A stretch of DNA of 64,000 bases, from NCBI RefSeq assembly GCF_002443255.2, contig NW_019211457.1:37733126-37797125 (forward strand), read 5' to 3'. This DNA comes from Varroa destructor (Eukaryota; Arthropoda; Arachnida; Mesostigmata; Varroidae). The translations under genes were made by a program, and so were the position numbers. The first letter of the stretch is position 1, and the number at the start of each line of letters is the position of its first letter. The notes below the pieces were generated by a model. That model ran no database searches. It was not told where the DNA came from and saw nothing but the letters and a program-made list of their open reading frames with translations. Below, piece after piece: positions 24,006 through 34,204 of the stretch.

Positions 24006-24851
24006 GCCTTTATCGTAATAAAATATAACGAATTCTTACAAAAATTTATCTCATCATTAAGGCGGTTTACCCTGAGTCTGAATAACACAATCCTAATAAT
24101 ATTAGCCCATCTATCAAATAATCAATGTCGACTCGACCCAACTTTTCTTATCAAAAATAGGTGGAGCTGAAGGCGTCTAGCCACACAAACGGTGAACGCT
24201 TTTCGGACAACCCAAGAAGAAATTCAGTAAAATTAATTTTGCGAGATTTTTTTTTAATAACTTAAAAATGCAGTCTGACTTTTACTAGATTTATTAGATT
24301 AGTTTACAGGCGGCTTAACTTTACCTACCTTTTCTTTTTCGAATATATGAAAGTATAACATAGAACTTTCTTCATGAGTGAATTGACTCATCTCGGTCAA
24401 TTTACTCGAATTCTAATGGGGACCTCACATAACTAAAATAGCTTGCAGGGGTAATACGCAAACTGCTTCGGTAAGCATTTAACTTTCACAAGTTGAACAT
24501 ATATATCATTTACATAAAGTAACTATTTACAAATCTTTGCTCTAAATTATTTACATTTAATTTTTATCGCTTACCTTACTTCCTGTATTTGTTTTATATG
24601 ATTAATTACTTATGGATTTATACTGCTGTTCAATGCCACCGAAATGTTAATAAAAGGCTTTTTATTGTTGAATTGTCTCCTACCTAAAAATTTAAAAGTA
24701 GACCCTTTGACGACTAGAAGTGTCGATCATTCTTTCTAACTATTAATAAACATAGGACAATTAATTCGAATGTTTCAGTTTCATCAAACCTGGAACGAAA
24801 ACCCATGGGGTCACCACTCACCCAAAGGTCTAAACCTTAGATGGAAATCAA

Positions 24852-25145
24852 ATGCGCCTTCTATTACAGCCTTTCAACTGGCCTGAATTCAAAAGAACCG
24901 CACGAAAGCAACCTTTATTTTCAACTATTTCGGTTAGTGCATCAATATTATTGGCTATGATTTTACCATGCACCCAAACACTCGAAGCTGCGGTCGCGCT
25001 GGCCGACGTCCAAATTATTCAGCACAATGAATTAATCTTCCAAGCAGTTTTTCGCCATTCGTTTCGGAAAAGCCTCGCCAGATATCCCGATCATTGGTCA
25101 CCGATACTAATTGTTCGGAGCAATTTTCGGACAATGCTTAACTAG
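24852..25145 (+). CDS. Open frame with ATG, possible membrane segment
   Basis: ATG at 24852 opens 97 codons to TAG. After a basic N-terminus (FKRTARKQP) there is a hydrophobic stretch, FSTISVSASILLAMILPC, long enough to cross a membrane, followed by a polar tail. No splice sites of note at either end. GC content rises locally around 24980. No family recognised. Confidence 0.25.
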   Translation: MRLLLQPFNWPEFKRTARKQPLFSTISVSASILLAMILPCTQTLEAAVALADVQIIQHNELIFQAVFRHSFRKSLARYPDHWSPILIVRSNFRTMLN

Positions 25146-25149
25146 ATCC

Positions 25150-26045
25150 TGAATATTAGCTGGATTGCCAATTCTGGTCTAGATACCCCCGGGGCCTAGT
25201 GCGAAAACTGTTCATCTCAGTCTCCTAGTGGGCACTAGACCTTCACGTCTCTGCAGTAGGTGGTGCCGAGAAGCTGTGGGCTTTTTCGTACAATAATCTC
25301 TAATCTAGTATTCTAATTACGTACTTGTTATTGCACCTAAATGACATGCATAGAACAGGTCGAGAAGTAGAGAACTGTTGTAGGATATTAAAACTGACCA
25401 CAAGTGCCCAATTAAATCCTTAGGCTGGCTCTATACCGATGTAGGCCGTATTTAAGGCTTTGATTGAGATAGAAATAATGATGCTTCATTTTCCGTCGAT
25501 CGAAGGAGCCTCCATAATCGTGTGGCTCTCATACAACAGCCACAGTTACAGATCCCCTAGGGACTGCAGAGCTAAAGGTACATAGAAGAGTTTATAATTA
25601 TGTTTCCCGGCAGTCGTCCGTCTAGAGTGTAACGAGAACTTTAGCCGAGGTCTTTAACATGGACAGAACGATAGAAGCTAGTTAACTAACGATCGATACC
25701 CCGCAGCGCAAGTTGCAAGCTATGAACGTAAAGCTGATAGGGTCCTTGATTACTTTATTAGAGTAATACGTAGATAGCAATTATAAACAAATGATGCAAT
25801 TATAACGCGATACACTTCCGCTTTGACCCGCTCTACTTCAACCAATACGGTTATAGGAAACGGCGGACCATTCTCTACACCTGCAGCGATCACTTTCAAG
25901 CTTGACTACTGGTAACACATACGAAAACAGGCCCCTAAGCCTAAGAAACGGCTCTAGGATACAAGGCATTGTATTCGGTGTACACTGATTTCCTTCTACC
26001 GTAAAAGCTCGGGCTGCCTTTCTCAGACCCCTGCATAAATATGCA
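25150..26045. other. Stretch without a supported gene
   Basis: No frame above 60 codons on either strand. Nothing repetitive seen. Confidence 0.5.
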
Positions 26046-26050
26046 TTTAT

Positions 26051-26287
26051 TTATTTGTTTTTGTAAGAAATGTAATTTTTTCGCCTAATTTCTATTGCTC
26101 TACTGTCGATATCTTTCAAGTAGAATAGTATTTGGTTTGGACGCATTTTAACCGTCAACATAAATTCGTATGGTACCAGGTCGTATCGAAAGCCGCGACC
26201 CTTCAATATGCCCCGAAAAGGTTCGATAAATTGCATCAATAGGGCATATTTAACTTCGTTCAGCTTGATAATTAAGTTTCTAGCTAA
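26051..26287 (-). CDS. Candidate terminal exon, unknown protein
   Basis: On the minus strand a frame opens after a stop at 26288-26290 and runs 78 codons to TAA at 26051. An acceptor-like ATAATTAG sits at its start; the first ATG is at residue 17. The peptide reads NLIIKLNEVKYALLMQFIEP, then FRGILKGRGFRYDLVPYEFM and ILFYLKDIDSRAIEIRRKNY. Composition resembles an ordered globular protein more than chance translation. It lies in the same orientation as 27203-27475 and 28102-28402. No domain recognised. Confidence 0.33.
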   Translation of the reverse strand, partial: LARNLIIKLNEVKYALLMQFIEPFRGILKGRGFRYDLVPYEFMLTVKMRPNQILFYLKDIDSRAIEIRRKNYISYKNK

Positions 26288-27202
26288 TTATATCTAGTTG
26301 CCTATAATGGTGCGTGTAAGATCATTTAGTTTGACAGTGTAATTTGATTAATGCACTTGTTGTAGACGATTTGCGTTTTCCCTGTTTCAACAAACATCAA
26401 CTTTTCGGACGAGAAGTGATACTGAGTGCTACGGAGAGTCATCGCCTTATTACTAAATATTGGCATACTCTGTCATGATACACAGAAATTATAGAAATAT
26501 AGCGGAACCAGCCAAAACAAACAAACTCTAGCCTATCCCAACGCTACTTCCACATAAATAATATAAATCTTCGCAGGAAAGTCGAACGTGGTTCGTCGGG
26601 CTTTACGATAATCCCATAAACAACTAGCAGACTAGAAGCCTTAGACGTAACAAGAAGGCAATTTAAACGCCCTCTCTCCGAAAGCACTCAGAATATTTAT
26701 CCTCTTATTGGTAGGAACTTCAAAAATTACGTTTTTACTCCCCCCTTACCCTCCCCTCTACTCAATCTCGTCCAACTCGCTCCAAAAGTTCAATAGGAAA
26801 AACCGTTCAGCGTTGTCAGATATAATATAGAAGTGTAACGAACATTCATCAGCAATTTCTTTTTCCTCTGTTTCTGAGATGCGAGTCATGTAGCGGTTCT
26901 TCCTTTAACGGTAAAAACTCTGTCCCGTGAAACATGGCAATGGCCAGGTTACGCACCATGATAAACTTAAGTTGAAAAAGAAAAAAAAAAAACAATTAAA
27001 ACGTATATTTATGTTCATGAATCAATAGCAATCCTCGGCAGCTGCAAACTCTATCAAAATACTGAAAAAAAAAAAAACAATTATCAATCAACTGCAACTT
27101 CCTGCTGCCTATCAGTTGTGACGAACTGCGAAACTCGTCGCAGGCACACACAAGCTTCTTGTAGTGCTTACGGGTTCATACCCACATTTTGTTCGATACA
27201 GC

Positions 27203-27475
27203 CTAACAACGAGTAATCCGTGATTGTTCATAAACAACCAAATACTTGATGGTAATTTTCATAGTCAAAAATTCGGTTACTGTCTTATCTCGGTGGAAGA
27301 TGTATCTCCAATATGAAAAGTTGAAGGAATCGTAGAAATGACGTGTTTGAACAGATAGATTTATTGCATCGATTGCGCCCAACAATCTCAGTGTTACATA
27401 GATAGTGTAGCTTTCCTCGATTCTAGTTTGTTTGATTCTTTTCAAGCGCGCACATGGCCACCGTAATGCAACAAG
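27203..27475 (-). CDS. Candidate exon with stop, unknown protein
   Basis: The minus frame opens after GGTATAG at 27476 and runs 90 codons to TAG. It includes IEESYTIYVTLRLLGAIDAI, FYDSFNFSYWRYIFHRDKTV and KITIKYLVVYEQSRITRC. Aromatic- and isoleucine-rich, with no low-complexity runs. The donor of the upstream exon at 28102 leaves one base, which does not fit this frame, so they are not directly adjacent exons. No domain recognised. Confidence 0.3.
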   Translation of the reverse strand, partial: LVALRWPCARLKRIKQTRIEESYTIYVTLRLLGAIDAINLSVQTRHFYDSFNFSYWRYIFHRDKTVTEFLTMKITIKYLVVYEQSRITRC

Positions 27476-27677
27476 CTATACCATCTTGACGAGAGAGATG
27501 TTCATCGCGTTTATTTTAGGTACTAAAGATTCGCTGCCCGCATGCCTGGCCTGTTTTCTCCTTTGCAGCTCAGGATCTTTTTGGCCTACCTTCAAAGCGC
27601 TCATTGTTGTCTCTCTGTTATCCTGTGTTTCTTATCCTAGTGAGTTTCCTCTGAAGGTTTTTCTTAGCTATTTCTGA
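27432..27677 (+). CDS. Hydrophobic open frame, doubtful
   Basis: Plus frame whose first ATG (27499) gives 59 residues, MFIAFILGTKDSLPACLACF then a hydrophobic continuation. A TTTATTTTAG acceptor-like site occurs within it after MFIAFIL. Hydrophobicity comes from T-rich sequence, so it may be noncoding. Confidence 0.15.
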   Translation: MILFKRAHGHRNATSYTILTREMFIAFILGTKDSLPACLACFLLCSSGSFWPTFKALIVVSLLSCVSYPSEFPLKVFLSYF

Positions 27678-28101
27678 AAGCTTTTCGACAAGTCAGCCGT
27701 GACAGAAAGCCCATGGCATGACTAAGTGAAGTTTTAAATGTCCACGACCTTTTTTTTTTTCTGTTTTTCTCCACCGTTACAGGCTGTTGACAGCTTGCAG
27801 TATGCGTAAAGCTACAACCCTTCTCGTTCGCTCTCTATGTCACCCCCTGAGGAATGCCACAGCAAGCATTGACGATTGTGCATAAGTTACATTGCACTTC
27901 TCGTTACGGCAAGAAAACTTGAGTAGTAATATCTATGAAGTTATTATATTGTTTTGTTATGATTATATTAAGTTTGTAATGAATGTTCGCGTGCCTTGTC
28001 CTGAATTTACTGGTAACACTTAGACCATGGCAAACATTTTTCCATTCTTTCTACCATCACCCCCAACCACGGCAAACTGGTCACCTAGATGTATTACTTA
28101 C

Positions 28102-28402
28102 AATGACTAACGAGTCGGCTATAAAGTGAGTCCGCTCGAAAAATATTAGCTGTGAACAGGTTGCTGTCTTGTAGAGGAATTGTTGTTAGCTTTGCTACAA
28201 TACCGAAGCCTGAATGTGCGCGTGTGAAGCTGATTGTGTTTATGTTTTTCTCAGTTGACAAAAGTGCATCTTTTAAATTGTGAGTACATATTTCCTGGAA
28301 TGTTGACTCTGGAATCATCATGTGAAAGACTCCGTTCTTAAAGTTGTCCATTCTTAGAAGTTCCTGAACGGTTGGTCGTCCTCCAGCAAGTTCTGAACAG
28401 TT
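28102..28402 (-). CDS. Candidate exon with consensus donor, unknown protein
   Basis: Minus-strand 301-base segment: acceptor-like CTTCCTTGCCGGTAG before 28402, then an open frame of 100 codons ending precisely at a consensus donor (GTCATT|GTAAGTAA). The peptide includes GGRPTVQELLRMDNFKNGVF, MIPESTFQEICTHNLKDALL and SFTRAHSGFGIVAKLTT. Composition is that of a folded protein. An in-frame ATG lies at 28351. The exon carries a short internal near-repeat, with VQELL and VQNLL encoded by CAGGAACTTCT and CAGAACTTGCT-like words near 28360-28400. No domain recognised. A downstream exon was not matched. Confidence 0.38.
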
Positions 28403-28662
28403 CTACCGGCAAGGAAGTTCCGTCCCGCTGTGTTCGTTTGCAAGTTCAGAATTTGTTGAACTTATTTCGACAGTCCATACGAACATCGTCTTCATTTGAA
28501 CTTCAAAAGTGCTCTATTCTATCGAGTGATGCAGAGGTTGTACATTTACGCATGCCTTTCAATTTGCTACAGACTGTAGAAGTTTCTCACTCGTTGACCT
28601 ACACAAAAGCTATTGAAGCAGTATATTATTCCCACTCTAAATTAATAATAATTTCATTGTGA
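28372..28662 (+). CDS. Antisense open frame to the 28.1-28.4 kb exon, doubtful
   Basis: A 96-codon plus frame without ATG at its start (VVLQQVLNSSTGKEVPSRCV ...). Overlaps the beginning of the minus-strand exon candidate. No splice support; recorded because it is long for this region. Confidence 0.13.
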   Translation: MVVLQQVLNSSTGKEVPSRCVRLQVQNLLNLFRQSIRTSSSFELQKCSILSSDAEVVHLRMPFNLLQTVEVSHSLTYTKAIEAVYYSHSKLIIISL

Positions 28663-29593
28663 CACTTTCTATACCGGTTCTATTTTTACGTCCAAAGTGA
28701 ACTCCCGTTTCACCCTCGCAGAGCTGTTTCTTTTTTTTTCGCCAACGAAAGGTTATATCGAGCCGTAAGTTTCCCTTATTTTTCCTGTCGCCCTTTGCAG
28801 AACATATACAAAGGCTTGTTGATTCAAACAAGTCTAGTCTGCGAATGACTAACTGAAGACTAAGACTGGACCTTGGTGCCGCTGTAGGACGCGGTGCCGC
28901 AAAGGCTGCTCCGCCATGGCGACAACGGGACGATAGCGCCGCATCGAATGAATAACGTATGATAGCTCGTTGCTTTGCTGTTGCGGTTCATTGCTTTTGG
29001 AATATTTGCTTTTCTAAGACCAGCAAAATGGTCTCTAATGCTGCTGATGGGTTCTTTGCCTGAACGCCGTGCGCCCCTCTTAATGCTTATCTTTATTCTA
29101 ACAGCTACTTAGAGAGGAGAAAAAGAAGACGAAGGAGGAGTTGATGTGACTATGAAATGCTAACTCGTCTCTTCATAGCTGCAAATAGCCTCCAATCATA
29201 AAGAGAGCCTTTGTAACAAGCTCAGGATTAGTAGCGCTTTGTGCTCCGGGTACGTTCTATATAGAGCGTCACTGCTAAGAGCTACCGAAAAGAACGAAGC
29301 CTTGTGTCGTCATTATGATCATCAATGTACATTTATAAGCGCCCCGTCGAGAATAAACGATGCGACCCTCAGTTAAAATCCGCATGGCTCTTTCAGATGT
29401 GCTTTTAGATTTTCATTAAAGCCGTATTGAGAAGTGCGCCCCGGAGTTACCTGAGCGTGACACCGGGACGAGGCAGTAAGCTCTGACAAGCTCAGAGGTT
29501 AAGGCTTGACTCGCCTAGAGTTTAACCTACAACAAGATATTACAGTTTATTCAGATCTAAAGAGTAACATGGAAGGAATAACTCATTCGACCG

Positions 29594-29788
29594 ATGCCCT
29601 CTTCACGAAGTGATCCAGCTTTATTTCGGTGTATCCGTGTACTGACTGAATTGAGCAACATCGGTAATTTTCAAAAGTCATCTTTATCACCTGACAGAAA
29701 CGAAATTCCCTACTTTAGCTTCCTTTCCTACCTGAAACAACATACTTCTACTACCACAGACTTTTCCTCAATTATATACTATCATTGA
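29594..29788 (+). CDS. Small complete open frame, unknown protein
   Basis: ATG at 29594 in a good context (ACCGATGCC) opens 64 codons: MPSSRSDPALFRCIRVLTEL, then PYFSFLSYLKQHTSTTTD and a TGA. Lies 130 bases upstream of the 44-bp-arm inverted repeat. No family recognised. Confidence 0.25.
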   Translation: MPSSRSDPALFRCIRVLTELSNIGNFQKSSLSPDRNEIPYFSFLSYLKQHTSTTTDFSSIIYYH

Positions 29789-29920
29789 ATTATACCCTTG
29801 ATGATTCGTGATGAAATTTGGTGAGGTTCAAATATAAATATAATAGTAATTTGTTAGCTTGCTGACTCCTTAGTCTGAATTCAGTGTAGGGCATTAGTTA
29901 GCGTCTGTATGCGTGTATGT

Positions 29921-30032
29921 GTGTTACGCTCTAAATAATTATTCAAAATTACATAGAGTTCTTCTAACATTGGAAAACTGCCAGCTAAACGAAGTTCTAT
30001 GTAATTTTGCATAGCTATTTAGAGCGTAACAC
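29921..30032. repeat. Imperfect inverted repeat, ~44-bp arms, MITE-like
   Basis: The left arm, from 29921 (GTGTTACGCTCTAAATAA...), and the right arm, ending at 30032 (...AGAGCGTAACAC), are reverse complements over about 44 bases with a handful of mismatches, including the shared core AAAATTACATAGA. About 24 bases separate them. The element could be a very small nonautonomous DNA transposon, or a hairpin RNA gene. Weak extra pairing continues outside the arms (TCTGTATGCGT against ACGCACAGAGACAG). No clean target-site duplication was identified. Confidence 0.93.
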
Positions 30033-30088
30033 AGATTAGTAACGCACAGAGACAGAACAGATGAAATCGGTCGTCGTACGCGTACTAG

Positions 30089-30445
30089 TCAGCTAGCGGT
30101 CGACCGCGATCGTTTCGGAAAAATAAGCTTTTTATCGTCTGCGACCAGATTGATCTGTCTTACTATCTTAGTACAGCGTTCCATTTTACCTTGAGCTGGG
30201 TTGACGAAGGTTGCCGGCAAAGTTCCTCTTTCTGCCCAGTTACTATATAACTTTCCACCTGCTATCGCTCGCTTGCTTTTGCTACAATGCATCGTTATCT
30301 TTTTGGTGTAAAAAGCATCAATTGTAAAGTGCGCACTTAGTGATAAATTCTGAAAGAACCGGAAGCAATTTCCTATTATGACCTTTACGAAAATTTGGGA
30401 ACTTGCTTCCCGTTGTCGAGGACTGAAGATCGAAGTTATATCCAT
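30089..30445 (-). CDS. Open frame with ATG (118 codons), unknown protein
   Basis: Minus ATG at 30445 in a good context (CACATGG): MDITSIFSPRQREASSQIFV at the start, then KITMHCSKSKRAIAGGKLYS and a Lys/Arg-rich end. One of the longer ATG-initiated frames in an AT-rich part of the window. It overlaps by ten bases the candidate exon at 30436-30600 in another frame. It lies directly beside the inverted repeat 29921-30032. No domain recognised. Confidence 0.28.
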   Translation of the reverse strand: MDITSIFSPRQREASSQIFVKVIIGNCFRFFQNLSLSAHFTIDAFYTKKITMHCSKSKRAIAGGKLYSNWAERGTLPATFVNPAQGKMERCTKIVRQINLVADDKKLIFPKRSRSTAS

Positions 30446-30600
30446 GTGACATTAGCTGTGTACATAAGAGGAATGCTGAAATAAGTATAGGGTCTCTTGG
30501 ATGTAAATCGTAGCGTTGTAGGGCCAAGGAGTTCGTGCGCTAACTGCTTGTAGGAAAAGAGATCATTGTAGAATTTAATGCCCCTTGAACAATCCGAGAT
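30436..30600 (-). CDS. Candidate terminal exon with excellent acceptor
   Basis: The minus-strand acceptor is very strong (CTTATATTCTTTCTGTTGGCAG) and the exon is open in phase 0 for 54 codons to TAA at 30436: ISDCSRGIKFYNDLFSYKQL, then GPTTLRFTSKRPYTYFSIPL. A second good acceptor (TTCCTCTTATGTACACAG) lies inside and would open another frame of about 50 codons, so two overlapping exon choices exist. No domain recognised. Confidence 0.35.
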   Translation of the reverse strand: MSDCSRGIKFYNDLFSYKQLAHELLGPTTLRFTSKRPYTYFSIPLMYTANVTWI

Positions 30601-30669
30601 CTGCCAACAGAAAGAATATAAGATAAGGAGCTCTGCTGGGGTGCGCAAAATCAATGAGGATCGCAACCC

Positions 30670-31215
30670 AGATTAAACTTTCCTTACGTGGAAAAATAGC
30701 TTTACTTTTGTAACGAATCACGTAGAAATGCTAAAACACGTTCATTCCTATTAGGCTGCCATAATATTTAGAGACATTTAGTCTTATGTGGGCAGTTGAA
30801 AGCATATAGAATCGTTATTTCAAGTTCCTATATTTTTTGCTAGACGAAATAAATGTTACACAAAGCTATGTAGTAAATTGCTTCTGTTGTTTATTCATCC
30901 GCAAGAAGCTGCTTTTTTTTTGTTTTTTTACTAAATGCCAAAAATCCAAAGCTGTGTGTGCTGAACTGTCTATACAGGTATTAGGAAGATGAATCTACTA
31001 AATATCATAAAAATTAAATAAACAGTATTACTTAGAACTTGTTCATGAAAAAATATTAGCTCGTTTTGTATAAACTTAAGATTTTTCTACAAAAAAGTTG
31101 TCTGAATTTTGAAAACAAATCGTAATTTCTGTCTAGCTAAAAGCTTCTAACTACAACTTTTTTAGTTCTGTCACGGTATAAAATCGAGCGTTGCTACGCC
31201 ATGGCAGTGGCTCAG
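30670..31215. other. AT-rich stretch without a supported gene
   Basis: Contains T-runs near 30912-30926 and a weak inverted word (ACAAAAAAGTTGT near 31090 against ACAACTTTTTT near 31155). No coding support. It would be the 3' side of the 31.2-31.5 kb minus-strand model. Confidence 0.45.
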
Positions 31216-31217
31216 CT

Positions 31218-31521
31218 CTATTCAGTAATCTTTTTATCCCTTTCAGTTTTATGAATTTGGTTGAGGCCAGCACTTCTCATACCTTTAGATACGTCAAATC
31301 TAAATAAATAATAAATAAAAATAACATTAATTTTCACGACAGCTTTCGACACTTCTTACTTACCTCTGCATAGGGTCTCCAACGAAAATCATTTCTAACC
31401 ATATAATTCCTTGCCTGGAATTTTTCAACCAACGATTCGGGATGCTTCTAGTAGTAGACGCCTTGGTAAATATAAGGTCTCTAGGGCGAACTGCCGTTAC
31501 CACTGTAGTACTAGCACGTAA
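31218..31521 (-). CDS. Candidate last two exons of a gene, unknown protein
   Basis: On the minus strand the first exon, 31521-31364, follows an acceptor ending ATATCAG, is open for 52 codons (STTVVTAVRPRDLIFTKAST, then QGIIWLEMIFVGDPMQ) and ends at a strong donor CAGAG|GTAAGTAAG. A 64-base intron ends in an almost ideal acceptor (TTATTTATTATTTATTTAG). The second exon, 31299-31218, keeps the frame (phase 2) and reads FDVSKGMRSAGLNQIHKTER to a TAG at 31218. Unspliced, the frame would stop at once. Both sites, the short intron and the continued frame make this one of the best gene models here. No family recognised. Upstream exons were not matched; a donor near 31540 is out of phase. Confidence 0.42.
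31300..31363 (-). other. Predicted 64-base intron
   Basis: Begins GTAAGTAAG and ends in a T-rich tract plus TTTAG on the minus strand. It belongs to the two-exon model 31218-31521. Confidence 0.42.
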
Positions 31522-32080
31522 CTGATATTCGTACACAACTTACTGTCTTTAGTCTGATATAGGGTCGAAATAGTATATCTTAAGCAGTGACCCGTCTTCA
31601 TAATGTGATTACACTTGACGCTCTTACTCTATCTCTAACGTTCTCTTCCTCGACAACTATATACATACGTACTAGTTTTAAGTATTTAATGATCTTCCCT
31701 CCCACTATTTATGTGGAGTTTTAGCCGGCCATAAAAATTCTGTTTAATTCCTATCCTGCCGCGGTCCGTACTACCCGCTGAAAGTCCAAGATAGCGCACA
31801 TATAATAAATGGCAAGCATTTAACGCCACTAAACTTGCCACCTCGTAGCCCGCACAAGCGACGGTCAAAAGAGATTAAGATCTCATCTATGGTACCTTAA
31901 AAGCGGCCGCTTTACTCGTATTGTGCCCTTTGCCCGGAGTTGACTAAGAAAATGAAGCCGACCGCTTTATAAACCAGATCCAGGATTGAGGTAAGATCAA
32001 GAACGTTACCTGTTTCTCTGGCTCTCATCGCAGAGAATAAAAAATTATGAAGTATAGGGAGACCCGGTTTTCATGTATGC

Positions 32081-32108
32081 TCCTCCCCCCCCCGCCCCCG
32101 CCCCCCCA
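32081..32108 (-). repeat. C-rich tract; G-quadruplex-capable on the minus strand
   Basis: The plus strand reads CTCC then runs of 9, 5 and 7 C separated by single G. The minus strand therefore carries G-runs of 7, 5 and 9 in 28 bases, enough for a quadruplex. Confidence 0.95.
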
Positions 32109-32299
32109 CTCTTTGCTCAAAAACTGCATAGGGAAAAGGAACCTTATACGTAACTTCCTATACACAGAAAAACTAGCGTCAACACTGAAAGTGAACTTTT
32201 GCTGGATCACACCGCCTTCGCAAGATTCGTTTGTATGAACGACAGGGCTATACAGCAGCGTTGCTATTAAATAATACAATGTCATTTTTTAGGGAATAT

Positions 32300-33590
32300 G
32301 AAAGATTCGTTAGAAATCTACTTTGAGTTTCTTTTTGCGACTCATACAAATATCATTAAAAAGGTTTCATGTAGTTAATTTTATACTGTTTAAACAAACA
32401 ATCGGCTGTCAATTAACCGATAGACAAGCCTAAAGCACAATGACTCAACAAGAACGGCCGCAGTCCGTTTTTGTCTAGTTTATCTATCCTAAGCGTAGGT
32501 CTGGGGACTGCACACAAGAAATTCTTTATGGTTTCTTTGCCATCGTTCCTTTGTACGCTGTATTTTCCAGATCTCATTATTTATTTTCATTATAGAATAG
32601 CCTTTGGTCCGCTTATTTAATTGTACTGAAAAAACTGATTTGAGCTTTTATAGATAACGAAATTTCTTGGCTAGAAGAGGTCAGCCGCCCTCCCCGACCG
32701 AGTTCAAGATAAAACAAATATATATATATATATAGTATTAATTTATATAATAAATAAGTAAGGCGGTCCCTTGAAGCGCCGATGCGTTGCGGATTTATAG
32801 ATCTATTTTAATTACTCAGCTACAAATTAAAGGATTTTTGCCGCTAATTAAGTGGGTGTTTTTCTATAACGTTATGGTAGGAGCAATGGTGGTATGCAAC
32901 AATCAGCTGTGTTTCTATCAGAATGTTTCTCAGAACGCCTTTTGATCTCATACAACTATAGCCAGAACCCATGGGAAACTATAGGCCTATTCACCAAAAT
33001 TACCAAAAAGATGATTCTATTTATTCATTCTGTGATATCGAAAGAGCACCCTTCAAGCATACTGTGAAAAAATCACCAATCAGGCTTCGGATCAGAATCC
33101 TTCATCGCAACATAAGGTACACACGGCCAAACTCAAACTTAGTAAAGGTAAAACTGGTAAGAAACATAGATAGCAAAAACAATGCTTTGATGTTTTAACA
33201 AAGAAAACAGACGATATATAACACCAAGGGACTGCAAGCTTGTAACTACTACCAGCGTAGCTAGTCGCCGAACGCAAAGAAAGTTAAGCATCAACGGCGG
33301 TCGTAGATTGTCGACTAAAACAGCGTTTTGTTCCTATCTTGCTTTGGTTAAGGATGCAATTTTCTCCGTCGGAATCGCGAGTAACTAACGTCAGCCTGTA
33401 CACGGAGCAGTATATTATGATTGATAGCTAAGGGACCGTTATTATTGTACCGTATCTACTACTCAAATACTGCTAAACGATCACCTAATCTATATAAACG
33501 ATGTGTTCTAATATCTCATATCGTTCAGTAATCTGAACTTATTAGTCATTTAGCGTTGCGTCGCACGTTTCGTCTGACGTGTCAAGCTAT
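32300..33590. other. AT-rich stretch without a supported gene
   Basis: Includes the TA microsatellite at 32717-32734. A plus frame at 32971-33198 (75 codons, Arg/Lys-rich) has an ATG but no other support. Confidence 0.45.
32717..32734. repeat. (AT)n microsatellite
   Basis: Nine AT units at the edge of a 50-base A/T-only stretch. Confidence 0.95.
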
Positions 33591-33606
33591 TTAGCGGTGA
33601 TACAGT

Positions 33607-33816
33607 TTGTCTAAAGCCAAGTTACCACAGCCATCTTCCACCGTCACTGCGAAGGTGTGCAGTGTCATGAAGTTGGCTATGCGTCTTCGTGCGTATGCAA
33701 AGGTACACATGGACAAAAACTCAAAGTACGTCAAGACCGATAGTCAAAGTGAAACAGCGAGATATTGTCCTTTAGAGCAAAAACAGGCCGACGTCAATAA
33801 AGAACAGAGACAATGA
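33607..33816 (+). CDS. Open frame, possible terminal exon
   Basis: The plus frame opens just after GGTGATACAG (acceptor-like) and runs 69 codons to TGA. It reads SKAKLPQPSSTVTAKVCSVM, then a Lys/Gln-rich tail (SETARYCPLEQKQADVNKEQ). The first ATG is at residue 21. Polar composition, no domain recognised. Confidence 0.22.
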   Translation: MSKAKLPQPSSTVTAKVCSVMKLAMRLRAYAKVHMDKNSKYVKTDSQSETARYCPLEQKQADVNKEQRQ

Positions 33817-34204
33817 TTACAACGGTGTGGGACTTTATGTCTCTGCTTTTGAGGGTGAAACAGTGACTGTGCTCTTTTTGCACTCGTTTAACGTCAACGG
33901 TTCTCCCTGCATCCCAGTAGGGAAAGAGCGTGCGCGAGAGGCAGGAATGTTTTCCTGGGAGGGAAGGGGAGCTGGGGAAGGATGAGGGCGTGTAAGAGTA
34001 GGACGACTGTCGGAAGGATTGCATGGAAGGCACGTCCGTGGGCAGATCGCCTCGTACAGACCAAATCCGCTAATATTATTCAAAAAGTTATTCAGCTGCG
34101 TGAGCTGCCTTGCCCCAAGGATAGTCAGCTAGTCCACGCAAAAGCCCGCTCTCCCTTTTGTGGACGTTCTCCCTTTCCTCTCGGCTAGAGACAGCGGTTT
34201 CTGA

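Noticed and set aside
27165..27185. GGGTTCATACCC as a tRNA T-arm
   Set aside because: No matching acceptor, D or anticodon arm; stem only three pairs.
32025..32285. 86-codon minus frame and 63-codon plus frame
   Set aside because: Both are carried by the C/G homopolymer tract (poly-Gly or poly-Pro) and lack other support.
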